Shown here piece after piece: positions 49,483 through 60,056 of a DNA stretch of 64,000 nt. Origin of the DNA: Bradyrhizobium lupini (lineage in GTDB: Bacteria > Pseudomonadota > Alphaproteobacteria > Rhizobiales > Xanthobacteraceae); contig NZ_CP162553.1 in NCBI RefSeq assembly GCF_040939785.1, positions 2,418,001 through 2,482,000 of the forward strand. The letters are read 5' to 3'. Positions within the stretch are counted from its first letter, which is position 1. Each line of letters starts with the position of its first letter. The notes beneath the pieces are model-generated. The model saw only the letters and a list, made by a program, of their open reading frames with translations, had not been told where the DNA came from and did not search any database. A program made the translations under genes and the position numbers.

Positions 49483-51287
49483 ATGAGATGGACAAGCGAT
49501 TTGTTCATGACCGAGATGACGATTGCAGAAATCGCGTACGTCCATTCTTTTGTTCGGCTGCGCCGCGGGCCATTCTTCCGTCCCGGCCATCGATCTCGCA
49601 GCCGCCGCGCGCAGGGGCGGTCAAGGCTGGCCGCGTTTGCGGCCACCGCAAGGCTTGGCCTTGACCGGCCCGAGCACGTCGGCATGCTGGCGTGGAACGG
49701 GAATACATTCCTGGCTGGCACTTGCCGTCAGACGGGATTACCCTCGGCGGGCGCGGGCGACCTCGTGGCGAAGCGTGGCGCATCGGCTGCAAGCGCCACC
49801 AGGCTGCCCTATTTTGTCTTGTCGACCTAAGGCGCCCGCGCGCCGGTTTTTGGCCGTGGTTTCCATTGCGTCACCAAGCGCTCGTAGCTTTGCTCCGCCT
49901 GTGCGGCAATCAACATCTCGCGGTCGCGCAATGCCTTGATGTTGTAGGCATACGCTGGCCCACGTCGGCTGCTTTTTTGTTGCGGATGTCCGGCTTGAAG
50001 CTGCATCGCGCGGGTCTTGATGGCGACCAGTGCCGGGCGCGCCCACAGGTAATCCTCGCGCTTCGTCAACAAATGCCAGCAAAGCACGGTGAGCTTCCGG
50101 GCCACGGCCACTGCGGCGATCTGATGGCCGCGCCGGGCTCGGATGCGCACGAAAAACGCATGCAGCGGACCGGGCGCCTTGGCCGCTGCCCAGGCCGCCT
50201 CGACCAGCATGGCGCGCGTGACTGCGGCCGATCTTGCTGATGCGGCCGTGATGAGCGGCGCCCAGTCCGGATTGCCGCACCCGGGGGGTCAGCCCAAAAT
50301 AGCTCACCAGCTTCTGCGGGCTGTTGAACCGGCTTATGTCGCCGATCGCCGCCATGATGCCGGCAGCGACCGCCAAGTTGACGCCGGTGATCGTCATCAA
50401 TCTGTTGACCGCGGAATCGTCTATGGCGTCCTGCGCGATCTCGCGGTCGAGCAGGGCCAGATCTTCCGCCAGCCGGTCAAGCTCGCGCACGTGCCGATCG
50501 ATCGCTGCGCGCTCATCGTCCGGCAACGGTTGAGCGGCCAACCACGTCCGGCCGCGGCCGTTGAAAAGATCGGCATTCGGGCACTTCGGGATCAGGTGCG
50601 CGTGCAGGATCGAATGGACCTCGTTTTTGAGCCGCGTGCGATGCCGCACGACCTGGTAGCGCCGCGCCACCAGCCGACGCTTGCGTTCCGTCTCCGCGTC
50701 AGGCGTCCAGATCTGCGGCAGGTACCCGGCCGCCTGCAGACTGGCGAGCGTGCCGGCATCAATCTTGTCGGTCTTGACGTGAGCCTGGGCGATCGCCTTC
50801 ACCTGCTGCGGATTGGCGATAATCACCCGTGCCACGAACGGGGCCAGAACCCGCGATACCGCCATGCTGTTGCCGGTCGCTTCGACCACCACCTCATCAC
50901 TGGCCAGCAGGGTCTTGCCAAATCCTTCCAATGCAGTCCGCGTCATATCAATGCGGCCCGCATGTCGGAGCCTGCCATCCTCCCAAACCACCACCTCCCC
51001 GAAAGTTCGGTGGACGTCGATGCCAATCACCCGTCGCATTCGCACCTCCTGCCAATTAGACCACAGAACGGGAGCTACGGGCGACACGACAACTACGGAT
51101 TCGCGCTCTCAGCGCAACCGGGCGAGTCGCAGAGGCGGCCAGCTACTAACTCGAGCTCGCGGCTCATCGAATGCATCGGCCTGCCCGCACCTTTCATGCT
51201 CCCGGTGCCTCTGTCCCGATGGTCGCACCATACGCTACGATCCTGAATATCGCAGCGGAACATCGGCACCGAGAAACTCTCATACCG
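49483..51287 (-). mobile_element. IS110 element inserted in the IS256
   Basis: The IS256 reading stops at LRTT (49482) and resumes at NPIESTFATVRHR (51288), which defines a 1.8 kb insertion. It contains a reverse-strand IS110 transposase gene with non-coding flanks of about 250 bp and 200 bp. Confidence 0.7.
49827..51039 (-). pseudogene. IS110 family transposase, one frameshift
   Basis: From 51039 it reads MRRVIGIDVHRTFGEVVVWE (first catalytic Asp), VVVEATGNSMAVSRVL (Glu), VKTDKIDAGTLASLQAAGYL (Asp pair), then the C-terminal domain TGVNLAVAAGIMAAIG and LVSYFGLTPRVRQSG, GRISKIGRSHAR. Near 50215 a frameshift breaks the gene; the correct frame continues MLVEAAWAAAKAPGPLHAFF and RARRGHQIAAVAVARKL, ending at 49827. 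All four DEDD residues are present, so a single indel is the only obvious lesion. Confidence 0.85.
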
Positions 51288-51565
51288 GTTACCAACCCCA
51301 TCGAAAGCACCTTCGCCACCGTGCGCCACCGCGCCATCCGATCGAAGGGTTGTCTGTCGAACGGGACCGCGTTCGCCATAGCATCAAACTCGTCGAGGGC
51401 GCGCAGAAAAGCTGGCGCCGTCTCGATGGCCACAACCAGTTGCCAAAACTCGTCCTTGGTGTGACATTCAACGAGGGAATCGAGGCCATCGCCAAGCTCG
51501 ACCGAGCGTCAGCCCATAACCACCGCCGCCGCCTGACCGGCCCGGCCGTCACCAAAATTTGGTGA
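51288..51565 (+). pseudogene. IS256 transposase, 3' part
   Basis: It continues the gene broken at 49482: TNPIESTFATVRHRAIRSKG, CLSNGTAFAIA and, after a shift, KSWRRLDGHNQLPKLVLGVT, FNEGIEAIAKLD, ending near 51565. It includes the last catalytic Glu (NPIESTF). Restoring the junction would give a full-length IS256 transposase apart from the frameshifts. Confidence 0.8.
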
Positions 51566-51930
51566 TAGCTCACGGGCAAGCGATGGAGGGATCAGCCTCC
51601 GAGGCTCGACAACTGGAATACGGTGTTCAGGCGCTACCGAGATTGAAAATGGCGCTCCTGATCGAAACCGTTCCGGCAAGCTGAAGGAATTCAAACGCAC
51701 AGCGGTGCGATGCGGAAAACAGATGATACTTTCGAGACGATGATCCGGCTCTCAGCCGGCGTTTTTCATTTCTGGTGAACCTCAATAGAGCCTTGTCTGT
51801 AACCGCGGCAGTCTAACAGCGTGTATAGCAGTGATTTCGACACCGCTCTTCTACACCTACAGAGGTTGGGGCGTATTCCTCCGGGGTGGGCCGCCTTGTT
51901 GAGTTGCAGGTATCCGACGAGGATCTAGCT
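51566..51930. other. No gene; IS256-to-IS66 junction
   Basis: About 365 bp between the IS256 end and the IS66 leader. A GTAACC at 51799-51804 pairs loosely with GGTTAC at 54709-54714 and could be IS66 tips, but matching 8-bp target duplications were not found. Confidence 0.4.
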
Positions 51931-51946
51931 TTAAGGCTAGCCTTAA
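51931..51946. repeat. 16-bp perfect palindrome in IS66 leader
   Basis: ttaaggctagccttaa is a perfect palindrome ten bases upstream of the tnpA start. A related broken palindrome lies at the same place in the first IS66 (234-257). It is probably an operator or a transposase-binding site. Confidence 0.5.
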
Positions 51947-51955
51947 GGTCGGTAG

Positions 51956-52345
51956 ATGCGGGTAGAGGTCCTGGGCGGGGTTGAGCGTCGTCGTCGCTGG
52001 TCTCGCGACGATAAGATGCGGATCATCGAAGAGACGCTGGCGCCCGGCGCGGTTGTGACGGAGATCGCGCGGCGGCACGGCATTTCGACGAGTTTGGTGT
52101 TCACGTGGCGGCGGCGGGCGCGCCTGGCGAGTGTCGTTTCGGCGGGACCGAAGCTTGTCCCTGTTCAGCTCACCCCGGGTGCGACCGAAAGCGTTCCATC
52201 GATTGAAGCCCCAGCGGTGATTTCGCCCCGGAGGCGCCGGGGCCTGATCGAGATCGAACTCGGTGGCGGCAAGCGTGTCAGCGTTGACGAGAACGTCGAT
52301 GCTGACGCGTTGGGGCGGGTCCTTGATGTTCTGAGCCGGCGATGA
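51956..52345 (+). CDS. tnpA: IS66 TnpA (Orf1)
   Basis: A 129-residue DNA-binding protein of IS66. MRVEVLGGVERRRRWSRDD is followed by an HTH (VTEIARRHGISTSLVFTW) and a C-terminal RGLIEIELGGGKRVSVDE domain. Its stop overlaps the tnpB start (ATGA), so translation is coupled. It looks intact. Confidence 0.9.
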   Translation: MRVEVLGGVERRRRWSRDDKMRIIEETLAPGAVVTEIARRHGISTSLVFTWRRRARLASVVSAGPKLVPVQLTPGATESVPSIEAPAVISPRRRRGLIEIELGGGKRVSVDENVDADALGRVLDVLSRR

Positions 52346-52689
52346 TCCCGATACCGGGTGGCGTCAGAGTCTGGATCGCAACCGGCCGCACCGACATGCG
52401 TCGCGGCATGCAGGGTCTGGCTTTGCAGGTTCAGGAGAGCCTGAAGCGGGATCCCCACGCCGGAGATCTCTATATCTTCCGAGGCCGGCGTGGCGATTTG
52501 GCAAAGATCCTCTGGCATGACGGGATCGGGCTGTCGCTCTATGCGAAACGCTTGGATCGCGGAAAGTTCATCTGGCCTTCGGCGTCAGGTGACGCGGTGT
52601 CGATCTCGGCGGCGCAGATGGCGTACATGCTCGAAGGGATCGATTGGCGCAATCCACAACTGACGTGGCGGCCGACAAGGGCGGGATGA
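52342..52689 (+). CDS. tnpB: IS66 TnpB (Orf2)
   Basis: A 115-residue protein with the TnpB signature GVRVWIATGRTDMRRGMQGL, IFRGRRGDLAKILWHDG and GDAVSISAAQMAYMLEGIDW. TnpB is needed for IS66 transposition, though its exact role is unsettled. The start overlaps the tnpA stop. It looks intact. Confidence 0.9.
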   Translation: MIPIPGGVRVWIATGRTDMRRGMQGLALQVQESLKRDPHAGDLYIFRGRRGDLAKILWHDGIGLSLYAKRLDRGKFIWPSASGDAVSISAAQMAYMLEGIDWRNPQLTWRPTRAG

Positions 52690-52761
52690 GCGAAGAAAAA
52701 TGTGGAAACCCGCGTATTTTGGGGTGCCGCAAATCACTAAAACTATGATTCACTTCGTCTC

Positions 52762-54373
52762 ATGGATGCTGATCGCGCCGCTCTTGCCGAAGAAAACGCC
52801 GCGCTGAAAGCGGAGCTGGCGGTAGCGCGGGCAAAGGCGTCGGAGGACGCCGCGCTGATTGTGCAGCAGACCTTGCGGATAGCGAAGCTCGAGCGCCAGG
52901 TTTACGGCCAGAAATCGGAGCGCTCGGCGCGGTTGATCGACCAGCTGGCGCTTACCTTCGAAGAATTGAAGCTAACGCGACGGAAGACGAATTGGCGGCG
53001 GAGCAGGCAGTCGCCAAAACGACTACGGTTGACGGATTTACGCGCAAGCGCGCTGAGCGCAACACGTTCCCAGACCACCTTCCGCGCGAGCGGGTGGTGA
53101 TCGATCCGCCGACGGCGTGCGAATGCTGCGGCGGCAATCGCTTGCGCAAGCTCGGCGAAGATGTGACCCGAACGCTGGAATCGGTGCCGCGTCAGTGGAA
53201 GGTAATCGAGACGGTGCGCGAGAAGTTCTCTTGCCGCGACTGCGAGAAGATCAGCCAGGCACCGGCGCCATTCCATGTGATCCCGCGAGGGTGGGCGGGG
53301 CCGAGCCTGCTGGCCATGCTGCTCTATGAGAAGTTCGGCCAGCATCAGCCTCTGAACCGGCAAACCGAGCGTTACGCGTTGGAAGGCGTGCCGATCAGTC
53401 TGTCGACCGCAGCCGACGCCGTCGGAGCGTGCTGCACGGTATTGGAGCCGCTGTTGCGTCTGTTGGAAGCCCACGTCATGGCATCCGAACGCCTCCACGG
53501 CGACGACACCACCGTGCCCGTGCTGGCCTTGGGCAAGTGCGATGTCGCTCGATGCTGGGTCTATGTAAAGGACGACCGCCCCTTCGGCGGCTCAGATCCG
53601 CCGGCGGCAATGTTCTATTACTCGCGCGATCGAAGGGGCGAGCATCCGCAGGCGCATCTGGCCAACTATAGCGGTATCCTGCAGGCCGACGCCTTCGGCG
53701 GATACACCAAACTCTACGAGCCCCCGCGAAGTCCTGGGCCTATCAGGGAGGCGGCCTGTTGGGTGCATGCCCGGCGCCCGTTCTTCGCCATGGCGGATCT
53801 TGAGGAAAACGCGCGACGTAAGGCTGCTGGCAAGAAGGAGATCGCCCTCTCGCCGATTGCGATCGAGATCGTGCGTCGCATCGACGCCCTCTTCGCAATC
53901 GAGCGCACGATCAATGGCCAAGGCGCCGACCACCGAGAGGCTGTCCGCCAGGCGCAGAGCGCTCCGTTGGTTGCCGATCTGGAAGCCTATATGCGTGAGC
54001 AGTGCGCCAAGCTCTCCGCGGTCACGATCTGGCCAAGGCCATGAACTACATGTTCAAGCGCTGGGGCTCCTTCACACGCTTCCTCGACGATGGCCGCGTC
54101 TGTCTCTCGAACAACGCCGCCGAAAGAGCGCTGCGCGGCATCGCATTGGGCAGAAAGTCTTGGTTATTCTGCGGGTCCGACCGCGGAGGGCGTCGTGCCG
54201 CCGCCATGTATAGCCTCATCGTCTCTGCGAAGATGAACGACGTCGATCCTCAGGTCTGGCTTGCCGATGTACTCGCTCGCATCGCCATCCACCCCGCCCA
54301 CAGGCTCGATGAGCTGCTGCCCTGGAACTGGAAGATTGCGCAACAGCAAGGCCTCGCGGCGCAGGCGGCTTGA
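52762..54373 (+). pseudogene. tnpC: IS66 TnpC transposase with two single-base deletions
   Basis: The gene is otherwise full length: a coiled-coil N-terminus (ALKAELAVARAKASEDAALI, YGQKSERSARLIDQL), a zinc-binding CECCGGNRL, REKFSCRDCEKISQAPAPFH, then the catalytic half (ERLHGDDTTVPVLALGKC, AACWVHARRPF-like EAACWVHARRPFFAMADLEE, LSNNAAERALRGIALGRKSW). It ends LDELLPWNWK. One G is missing near 52970 (EELEA expected) and one C near 54025 (SRGHDL expected). Each breaks the frame. These lone losses could be real decay or sequencing errors. Confidence 0.9.
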
Positions 54374-54666
54374 TGGGGCCCGTCAACAAAGTCAGCCACG
54401 TGTTTACCCTCGGCCATGTCGCCGAGATGCTTGGAGAAGACGAGGAATGGCTGTTCGAGGTCGCCGAAGAAATGGACCCCGAGGATGGCCAGCTATGGGT
54501 CGTGGGCGTCGGTGAAGATGGGGTGATGGCGTTCACCGATGAGGGGATCGAGAACCTCAAAGAGCTGATCGCAATCCACAAAGAGGACCCTAGCATCATC
54601 GAAAAACGCCGCCAAGTGCTCGCTGCGCCGATGAAGCCGAAAACCGAGGAGTCCGACGAGCTCTAA
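54373..54666 (+). CDS. IS66 accessory ORF
   Basis: A 97-residue acidic protein (MGPVNKVSHVFTLGHVAEML, WLFEVAEEMDPEDGQLWVVG, GVMAFTDEGIENLKELIAIH) that overlaps the tnpC stop by one base (TGATG). Such a small gene commonly follows tnpC in IS66 elements of rhizobia. Its role is unknown. It looks intact. Confidence 0.75.
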   Translation: MGPVNKVSHVFTLGHVAEMLGEDEEWLFEVAEEMDPEDGQLWVVGVGEDGVMAFTDEGIENLKELIAIHKEDPSIIEKRRQVLAAPMKPKTEESDEL

Positions 54667-55359
54667 CGGTTAACTGGAAAGATCAGCGCGCTGCGGCCTA
54701 CCGCGTAGGGTTACGTTGGGGCGGGGCCTGGCAATGAATCAACCGACACTTATCGCTGCTGCATAAGCTCAGAAAGCATCGCACTCCACTCGATCGCGCT
54801 GTAGCCTATTCAATTTGGTAGCTGCCCAGGAGCCGTTGCAATGTTTAGTTAAGAAACAAATGAATCCACCCGATCCGCCCGCAAGATGCGTAGAAGCTCC
54901 AGTTCGCCAAATTTCGTCCAGGCGCCGGCCGCTCTCGCTTATCTGTATCGTCGGCCAAAGTAGAGCTTGGCATGGAGCGAAGGACCAAATGCGACAATAG
55001 AGCCTATCCCCGATCTTGGTCGGGGCGGCCGGACGTCTTGCACGCGTACAAGTTCAGGAAGAGCATATTTCGTTACAGCACGCGCGGTTGGCCTCGTTTC
55101 ATGCATGGACATCCTCGGTTTCATTTCGGCATCGCTTCCCCTGATGGCCGACTGAAGCTGATTGCGGCGGTGCAATCTTCCACCTTCAACCTGGACAATC
55201 AGATCGAGGGCGGCCGCGGAGCGAGGCCATTGAGGCGCGTCGGTGACTGCATTGATCATGCGCACGAATGCGGTTCAGCTTTAGATTGTTGCAGAAAGAA
55301 CGGGTCACAGATCCTCGGCGCACACACGCTTGTTTTGGTAACCTTCAACTGGAGGCACT
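54667..55359. other. No gene; upstream region of nodU
   Basis: About 690 bp between the IS66 end and nodU. No nodS or nodC sequence was found, although nodU normally follows nodS. No nod box was found either. The nodU ribosome site (GGAGG) lies just before 55360. Confidence 0.5.
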
Positions 55360-57029
55360 ATGCGAATCTGCGGTATAAAACTAACGCATGACGGAGCGAT
55401 AGCTTTGGTCGACGACGCAAGACTGGTCTTTTGCATTGAGCAGGAGAAACGCTACAATAATCCGCGGTATCAACCTATCGACAATCTCGAGGCAGTTGCT
55501 GCCGCTTTGGCGGAGCACGGCCTTCGTGCGCAGGATGTTGACCAGTTCGTCATCGACGGCTGGAGTGGGGAGGTCGAACCGCAATTCCGGGTCCTTAGTG
55601 GGGGGCACCCATCATTCTCAATGGAGCGCCATATCTTGAACGACATGCGCAGGGCCTGCTCACTTCGCGCGACGGGTTTGGCCTGGCGCTCGAGGACCGG
55701 CTTTTTCCTTACAAAAGCTATCCTCACGTCACAGGCCATTTGGCCTCCGCATACTGCACCAGTCCGTTTGCCAGAGCGGGACAACCAGCGCTCTGTTTGG
55801 TGTGGGACGGCGGCATGCCTCCACGCCTTTACTATGTGGAGCCTGGCGGCGCGCGGTTCCTCGAAGTCCTGCTCCCGATAATTGGACGTGCGTATGTTGC
55901 TGCGGGCCAACACTTCGGACCTTATAAGCGAGAGACGCCTGGCGGGTGGACAGACCGGGATATTGCCGGCAAGGTGATGGCCTATATCGCGCTTGGGTCT
56001 GTCGATGAAGATATCGTGAGGGCATTTCGTGACCTCTACGACCAGCGCTTCGCGTCCGAATTTGCTCGCCGCTACAGTTCAGACGTCAAGGGCATGGACT
56101 CGGCGCTTGAGGCTGTACACGATTTCTTAGCGGCTGGCGCGATAAGGTTGAAGGCTAAGTCACCCGAAGACGTGCTTGCATCCTTTCATTCGTTCCTTGA
56201 GCGTCTGCTCGTCCGGGAAATGTCTCTTGTTTTGGAGCGGTTGTGCGCACCCGTTCCGCGGAACCTGTGTATAGCCGGTGGCTGCGGTCTCAACATCAAA
56301 TGGAACAGTGCGATTCGTGGGGCAGGTCTCTTCGATGAAGTTTGGGTGCCGCCGTTTCCGAATGACAGCGGTTCCGCAATTGGTACTGCCTGTGCGGAAA
56401 TGGCGGCGCAGAAAGGTTTTGTGCCGCTGGAATGGTCGGTCTACAGCGGACCGGCCCTGCAACGCGGAGAGGTGCCGCCCGAATGGTCAGCTGCGACGTG
56501 CCATATCCGTGAACTTGCAATCATTCTCGCGAGCAACAAGCCTGTGATTTTCCTTGCCGGCCGCGCCGAGCTTGGGCCGCGGGCATTGGGTGGCAGAAGC
56601 ATTCTCGCCGCCGCGACATCACCAGAAATGAAGAATCACCTCAATGATATCAAACAGCGCGAATACTTCCGACCGGTCGCTCCCATTTGTCTGGAAGATC
56701 GTGCGCCGAATATTTTCAACCCGGGTACGCCTGACCGTTACATGCTGTTCGATCACCAAACACGGAGTGAGTGGCGGGACAAAATCCCAGCCGTTGTACA
56801 TCTCGACGGATCTGCCCGATTACAGACCATCCCCCGAACCTCTCATCACGTAATCGCCGAGCTTCTCGTAGAATATGAAAAACTCACGGGGATTCCGTTG
56901 CTTTGTAATACAAGTGCCAACCTCAAGGGATGTGGATTCTTCCCAGATGCCGCAGCGGCCTGCCGGTGGGGACGCGTTGAGCGCGTATGGTCCGATGGCC
57001 TGCTCTGGACTAAAACGCCCGTAAGGTAA
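55360..57029 (+). pseudogene. nodU: Nod factor carbamoyltransferase NodU, one frameshift
   Basis: Two frames give one complete NodU-type O-carbamoyltransferase of about 556 residues. The N-terminus from 55360 (GGAGG nearby) reads MRICGIKLTHDGAIALVDDA, RLVFCIEQEKRYNNPRYQ and VDQFVIDGWSGE. A frameshift at the G6 tract 55600-55605 leads into APIILNGAPYLERHAQG, HVTGHLASAYCTSPFA and HFGPYKRETPGGW. It then continues NLCIAGGCGLNIKWNSAIRG and GRAELGPRALGGRSILAAAT, and ends GIPLLCNTSANLKGCGF with WSDGLLWTK. NodU adds a carbamoyl group to the non-reducing sugar of Nod factors. One G more, or two fewer, restores the frame, so the break may be a sequencing error, a phase switch or decay. No nodS, nodC or nodI flanks it; IS66 and ISNCY remnants do. 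Confidence 0.85.
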
Positions 57030-57798
57030 GCAGCCCTGGCGAAGTTGGGGCCTTTAGGAATGAGCCGCTCAAAACGGTCGAGGGGGGACCGGGCGCGCCC
57101 TGAAGGCAGCACAGCGCCACGAGATGTTTGATCCAGGCGGGCATCGTCTCTGATCTCTGCTTCGTCTCGACGTGGCGTCGGAGATGAAGTATCCCATGGC
57201 CCTCGGCTTTTGCCGCCATAAGACACGGGCGAAGTGGATGGCACTGTTACCTTAGAATGCGAAGCCGCGTGTTTCGGGAATATCATCATCTGAAGAGTCG
57301 AGAATTTCATCCACGTGCGATTGCCTGGAAGGTCAAACTGCTGCTGCCGCGCGAGCAGAGCCGCGGTGCCTCTCCTGGCAGCCTAGGATGATTTCTTGAT
57401 TTGTTGTCCAGCCCGAGCGCACGGTCGGCGATGATGATTTGGCCGATGTCAGCTCCGGATGATGGTGGTCCTTCTCGGGCCAAAGCGTGCCCGCGGGGAT
57501 AGCTAGTCGTCCGTCAAGATGGCCGCTTGAGCTGGGAACGGTGAGGGCCATGGCAGCCGCAGGAACGGGCCCGGAGCCGGGCGACGATGCGTCTCTAGCT
57601 GTGGCCGCGGGATGAGAGGGCGAGCGATTGCGACTTCTCCCAGGGCAGCCTTCGAGATAGCAGCGGCAGAGGTGACGTTCAGCCTTCAAGTGTCCGGGGG
57701 TTGGATTGAGGCACGACAATCCGGATGGAAGTCGCATTGCGTCCCAGAAATGTTCCTGAATGCTGATTTGTTGCCTTACGTAAATTGCTCCCCAATGG
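57030..57798. other. No supported gene
   Basis: About 770 bp after nodU. Short frames only; no recognisable protein. No nodI/nodJ sequence was found. Confidence 0.45.
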
Positions 57799-58961
57799 AG
57801 CGCAGGGACAACGATGAGGCGATTGAGTATGGCGAGGCGCAAGGAACTGAAGTCTGCTTTGGCGCGGCGCTACAGGATGTCGAGCCGCGTCGAACAGGGC
57901 CGCATTCTCGACGAGTTTGTGCGATCACGGGCTTCCCTCGGAAGCATGCGATGCGGTTGCTGCGCTGCGATTCTGAGGGCTGATACTGCTTTGGGAGGCT
58001 GCAGACCGGGTGTGTGGCAAGCGTCTGAAGCCCCTGCTGCCGATTTGAATCGATGGAGCGGCACGGCCATATCGACCTAGCGTCTGAGATCCGGGCTAAA
58101 TTATTGTCGACGAGTGCGGCGACCACAGCGGTCCTTCGGCGCGGCAGTTTCGTCCACACGCTCGTTCTCACGGACATCGCGACCGGCTGGACGGAATGCG
58201 CGCGGCTTCAGGTGCGTGAGCAGAAGCTGTCGAGCACGGTTCTCACCGCACTTCGTAAACAGCTACCGTTTGCGCTCCTGGGTCTGGACACCGACAACGA
58301 CTCTGTGTTCATGAATGAGACCTTGAAGGTGTATTGCAACAGGCTGGTATCGTCTTCACGCGCTGCCGCCCCTGTCGCAAGAACGATCCGGCCTTCGTGG
58401 AGCAGAAGAACGGCGCGGTGGTCCGACGAATGGTCGGCTGCCGTCGATTCGAGGAGCTCGAAGCGGCTGCTCTGCCGGCTCAGCTTTACCGTTCGCCGCT
58501 TGTTCGTGAACGTTTTCCAGCCGTCGTTCAAATTGATGCGAAAGGAGCGCAACGGAGCGCGCGTCCACAAAACGTATAGCGCCCCCGCGACCCCACATCA
58601 GCGGCTGGTTGCCGAAGCAAGAACACCTGACGCCATCCGTGCCAGCGTCGATGAAATATATGCCGCCTGGATCCGATCGCCTTATTGCGCGATATCGAGC
58701 CGTGCAGGAGAAGTTGGCCAACCTCATCGCTGCCGCCCCAGCAAGCCATCCAACTGCGGCGCCACCGATCGAACAGTTTTGTCGAGCTTGCGGATTGCGT
58801 GGAAAGAAGGAGCGGTCCGCCCCACCGACAGGCCAAGCCGTGATCCCCTCGTCAACGCTACGCCACAGCTGGGCGAATGGTTCGAGGCCGAGCCGTGGCG
58901 AACGGTCAGCGAACGCCTTCGCAAGCTTCAGGCAGAATGCCCCGGGCTTTACCCGAGCTAG
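57799..58961 (+). pseudogene. ISNCY-type integrase-like transposase remnant
   Basis: Patches in several frames match this family in order: LARRYRMSSRVEQGRILDEF, VCAITGFPRKHAMRLLR, CGKRLKPLLPI (read as GVWQASEA... in another frame), ERHGHIDLASEIRAKLLSTS, then RGSFVHTLVLTDIATGWTEC, LLGLDTDNDSVFMNETL and YRKNDPAFVEQKNGAVVRRM. It ends RLFVNVFQPSFKLMRKERNG and ends at about 58961. Many frameshifts and a deletion before the catalytic core. Not functional. Confidence 0.75.
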
Positions 58962-59117
58962 GTACTCCGAACTCTTCAACGTCGTCTCAAATCGTGGCGC
59001 AGCGAGCAAGCAAGCGCACCGTTGTTTAGCTCGCGGGAAAACGCAGCACAAGCCCACGTGATCGACACATCACCGGAAAGCGCGCCGCTGCTGGATAACG
59101 GAACGGCGGTTTGAAGT

Positions 59118-59205
59118 AGACCGGTGATCGACCGTGCTCAAGACTGGTGCGTTGCGCCACCGCCTTCGGCGGCTGGCGGCCTCGACCACGGTCGATCACC
59201 GGTCT
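59118..59205. repeat. 88-bp palindromic element (19-bp perfect arms)
   Basis: agaccggtgatcgaccgtg (59118-59136) and its exact complement (59187-59205) are separated by 50 bp. Inside the spacer lies a second hairpin (cgccaccgcc, ttc, ggcggctggcg with one bulged base). The size and the flush arms look like a MITE or a structured RNA. Target duplications were not obvious. Confidence 0.6.
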
Positions 59206-59218
59206 GTTGGCTTTGCAA

Positions 59219-59241
59219 GCGCTCGGTCCAGGACCGAGCGC
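59219..59241. repeat. 11-bp perfect palindrome with single-base centre
   Basis: gcgctcggtcc (59219-59229), centre a, ggaccgagcgc (59231-59241). It lies only 13 bases after the 88-bp element and may belong to it. It could be an IS target, an attachment site or a terminator stem. Confidence 0.5.
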
Positions 59242-59399
59242 GACATCGGCGCGCTCGAGATGACCACCAGTTGTGCGACCGGCTACCTTTTGCTCCCTGG
59301 AGCTAGGCAGCAAAATAGATGGCGCAACAGTAGGTCTATCAGGAACATCGCTACATGCGGCAATACGCACTTCCATCCTGATTGCCGCGCCGCAAGCGT

Positions 59400-59780
59400 A
59401 GCCTGATCGTCGACTTGGAGGCGTGGTTGCGCGAGCACCGCGCCAAGCTCTCCAGGAACAACGATACGACCAAGGCGATCAATTATTGCATCAGCCGGTA
59501 GGATGCACTTAGCCTTCCTTAGATCGGACGGCTTTGCATGTCGAACAATGCTGCTGAGCGTGAGCTAGGGGCGGTCGCCGTGGGACGAAAAAATTGGACC
59601 TTTGCCGCGTCCGACGAGGGCGGCCGGCGTGCGGCTGCCATCTACAGCCTCATCGCCACCGCCAAACTCAATGACATCGACCCGCAGGCTCGACGTGCTG
59701 GCGCGCCTACCGGATCACCCTGCCAAGCGCATGCACGAACGCACGCCCTGGAATTGGCGACCTCAGAACGTCGCTTAGGC
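59400..59780 (+). pseudogene. IS66 TnpC C-terminal remnant
   Basis: Frames read VDLEAWLREHRAKLS, TTKAINYC, then MSNNAAERELGAVAVGRKNW and TFAASDEGGRRAAAIYSLIA, KLNDIDPQA, and after a shift LPDHPAKRMHERTPWNW. This is the last third of a TnpC, frameshifted at least twice. It resembles, but is not part of, the two larger IS66 elements in the window. Confidence 0.8.
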
Positions 59781-60056
59781 CGCATAAACGCAGTCAGCTA
59801 TCCACTCAAGATGACGTAACCAGGGCCCGTCACCGGACGCGTATTTCCTGCCGCCCCTCGGGGGGCGCTGCTGCGATGGCTCTCGTGCGCGCAAGTTCTA
59901 TCTGATCGGGTAGCTGTCCAGGGAAGTGGCAATAGTTTAGCTGGTTTGGACTAGGCGGGCGTCGGACCATCCCTATCTCCGTGCAGACGTTCTGCCGCTA
60001 TCTCGATAGATATCATGCCGGCTCAGCACGGCGGCTGTATATAGTGGGAGATCAAA

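Noticed and set aside
54667..55359. Search for nodS or a nod box before nodU
   Set aside because: No frame reads as NodS and no ATC-N9-GAT with the conserved tail was found.
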